Assembly (NCBI RefSeq): GCF_963662255.1
Contig: NC_085046.1
Location: forward strand, 136,319,392-136,383,391
Direction: 5' to 3'
From: Cinclus cinclus
Taxonomy: Eukaryota > Chordata > Aves > Passeriformes > Cinclidae
DNA length: 64,000 bases
Shown piece after piece: positions 61,735 to 64,000 of this stretch. A program made the translations under genes and the position numbers. The notes under the pieces were generated by a model, which worked only from the letters and a program-made list of their open reading frames with translations, made no database searches and was not told where the DNA came from. Position 1 is the first letter of the stretch. Every line of letters starts with the position of its first letter.

Positions 61735-62900
61735 TCACATCTTGAAAAAACTCCAGTGATGGGAACTATACCATGTTTCAGGGAAGGTTGTTCTAGTCAC
61801 TGCCTGTTCTTGCTGCAAAAATGTATTTCTTGTATCAAGATTTAATTGGTCCTGATCTGCAATTTGTACTCACCAGACATGGACTTTTTTCATGGGGCTT
61901 CTGTCATGAAGAGAGGCATCCCTCTGTGTAACTGTCCTTTAAGTACAGGGATAGTGTTATGAGGTTGCCACAAGCCTTCTCTTTCCAGGGACAAAAGACC
62001 TAACTTGTCCCTCTTAGGGCTGGTTCTCCAGCCCCTTTGATCTTCATGGTGACATTCCATTTGACTCTTCTCAGTCTCTCCATATCTTCTTTTAACTTCT
62101 GGGTGCCAGAAATGGCCAGAAATGTACTTGAAGCGTGGCTTTACAAATTTTGAATAGAGTGGGATGATCACATCTCTACCACTGCTAATAATGTTTCTGC
62201 AGATGCAGCCCAGGGTCCATTTTTCTTTCACTGTTGCAGCCACACACTGCTGACTCTCAGTCAGCTTCTTGTCCACCAAGACCCCCAGGTGCCTTTCGGT
62301 GACACTGCTCCCCAGACACACAGATCATGGCTTGTTCTGGGCTCCTTGCTGCTGTCATCCCAGGGGCAGAACCTTGCAGGTGTTTTTGTTAACCTCATAC
62401 AGCTCTTTCTCGCTTGCTCCTCCAGCCTGCCCAGGTCTCTGTAAGATGTCTCTTCCTTCTCATGTCTGCCTCACCACCAGTCTGGTGTCATCAGCAAACT
62501 TGGTGAGGCTGCTTTCAATCCCATCATCCAAATAATTCATGAAGACACTTAACATTATGGGGCCCAGCACTGATCCCTGGGGACCTCACTGGTGACAGGC
62601 TGCCAGCCTGAGTGAAAAACCATTGATCACCAACTACCCACTGAGTGCAGCCTGTTAGCCAATTCCATACCCAAATCAAAGACCACATAGCCAAGCTGTG
62701 CCTTGACAGTTTGTCCAGGGAAGGGTTGTGGGAAATGGTGTTGAATGATTTGCTGAAGACCAAGTAAGCAAGAGCTCTGCTCAAGTTGACAGAATATGCT
62801 ATTTTGCTGTAGAAGGTGATCGGGTGAGTCTGGCATTAGTGAAGGCATATTGCCTTTTCCCAATCAGCTGGGTTTCTATCATCCTACCAACAGACTTTCC
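61735..62900 (-). mobile_element. CR1 LINE, RT core to 3' UTR (minus strand)
   Basis: This is the longest and best CR1 copy in the window. On the minus strand, in order, it shows the V-F-S-K-S-F-N-T-I-S-H-N block (about 62725-62760), W-N-W-L-T-G (about 62660), the intact catalytic box F-A-D-D-T-R (minus strand of about 62483-62500), V-D-K-K-L-T (about 62265-62280), and I-I-P-L-Y-S-K-F-V-K-P-R-F-K-Y (about 62120-62165), followed by the 3' UTR region to about 61735. Frameshifts separate these blocks, and the CR1 tail is not seen at the left end, so the copy is inactive. Confidence 0.9.
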
Positions 62901-64000
62901 TAAACTCTGTTCCTGTGGAGGAAAAGGATCAAGCCATCTGTGCTGTTCATATTCATGTGAATGCTGTGCATCTGCACAGGTGCTGGTAAGGCACTGTTTT
63001 CTCTCCGTGTTGCCTGTGCAGGCAGCTGTGTGCATTCTGGATGTGTGTATGTGCGACAGGCTGCTCATGCAGCAGGCTGTGAGTGCGGTGTGAGTGTGTG
63101 TTCCTGTTGGGGATTGTGTGATGAGCCTTTTTCCTGGCTGGACATGGGACAAGAGCAGCCTCATCTCCATCAGGCTACCCAATCCAGCAACCTCTAAAAT
63201 GGGAATGTGAATCCTCAAATCGATGTCATGGGTAATACTGGTAAGAAAAAGAGTATTTTTCTACTGCATGGGAATCTGATATGATTCAGGGGCATCCATG
63301 TCCTTGAGAACAAAACAGTGGTCTAACTGAGCTGATTTTTCTTCCAGTTTGCTTTTTTTGCCTAATTGTTATTTTAATTCACTCAGAGGTAAAACAGTTT
63401 ATTTATAGCTGATTGGACTGTCTTATCTTACAATGGAGATAAAACTATTTAAAATAACGTGGGGATCAAAACTTGTTTATGTTATAGAAACATCACTTCA
63501 GTAGAATAAACATTTCTGTGTAAGAAGTTTTGGTTTTCACTGCGGTCTCACTGCAGTATAGATTCTTGGCAATCAATATTTTCCCTAAAATACTAAGAAT
63601 AATTAAACAGTAAAGATAACTATTGGGAAAAGTACAGCACATCTTTACATTTATCACAGAGAACAATATTGGTGGCCAGACTGTGACAAAAAAATTTCTC
63701 TAATGTGACCACATACTGTACATGTATAACAATTACCACAACAAAACAAACAAAAAAGAAAACATTGCTTTCAGGAGAACTAAACAGACTGTGAATGTTG
63801 TTGTCTTCATTATTTTATTAGGAAAGGAGGGGTTTATTTTGGGGTTGGCGTCTCTTTTCTCCTTTAAAGAGTCGGGGGTTTAGCAAAAAACCAAAGCAAA
63901 CAGATCAAAAATATTTAGTAAAATGTTGCTGAGAAGAATTTTTACCAATCACCTACTCTAGGGAAGAAAAGAATATTTAGATGGAACATGGAGGATATAA
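62901..64000. other. Non-coding sequence with TG-rich patch
   Basis: A degenerate TG/GTGTG-rich patch occupies about 62990-63120 next to the CR1 copy. The rest to the window end is AT-rich with no recognised gene. Confidence 0.55.

Noticed and set aside
61890..62321. 143-codon minus-strand open frame
   Set aside because: Corresponds to the C-terminal ORF2 region of the minus-strand CR1 copy, not a host gene.
1..64000. Search for tRNA, rRNA or other structured RNA genes
   Set aside because: No cloverleaf boxes, snRNA motifs or convincing long hairpins were recognised by eye; a covariance-model scan would be needed to exclude diverged copies.

Overview
This window reads as bird nuclear DNA, most likely a neoavian and possibly a songbird. 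I base this on many 5'-truncated CR1 LINE fragments, including 3' ends with the CR1-type TGATTCTAT tail, on several avian-type endogenous retrovirus LTRs, and on the absence of anything resembling Alu, L1 or bacterial gene structure. Sequence memory is the only basis for the repeat family calls; no search was run. There is no convincing intact protein-coding gene in the 64 kb.

Layout. Positions 1-1160 are extremely GC- and CpG-rich and look like a CpG-island promoter or first-exon region. A degenerate TG-rich, alternating purine-pyrimidine stretch follows (about 1170-1760). From there to the right end the DNA is AT-rich and looks like a long intron or an intergenic region, broken up by mobile-element remnants. 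CR1 on the + strand lies near 8.9-10.0, 14.5-15.3, 18.2-18.5, 26.4-26.9, 36.3-36.4, 42.9-43.7, 44.9-45.8 and 57.6-57.9 kb. CR1 on the - strand lies near 48.5-48.7 and 61.7-62.9 kb. LTR pieces of one family lie near 15.9-16.0, 18.5-19.0 and 35.7-36.2 kb. An LTR of a second family lies at 51.2-51.9 kb, and a possible minus-strand LTR at 55.2-55.5 kb. Simple repeats include (CCATC)19, (CA)16, (ATT)12, (GCT)8, A20 and a roughly 250-bp pyrimidine-rich strand. A 200-N assembly gap covers 11171-11370.

How the parts relate. The only likely functional element is the CpG island at the left edge; the direction of its gene cannot be fixed from this window. Two GT splice-donor-like sites lie downstream on the + strand (near 1270 and 1557). 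Three short open segments with splice-like borders are listed as weak exon candidates (4486-4569, 12002-12144, 40969-41129); none matches a protein I recognise. Recognised retroelements are mostly in + orientation (12 of 15), which is unusual if the window is an intron of a + strand gene.

I did not find a novel multi-gene system. The observations most worth checking are the exon-like segment at 40969-41129, the LTR/CR1/microsatellite cluster at 15.9-19.0 kb, the inverted-repeat structures (28.06, 38.33, 49.63 and 54.45 kb), and the retroelement strand bias.
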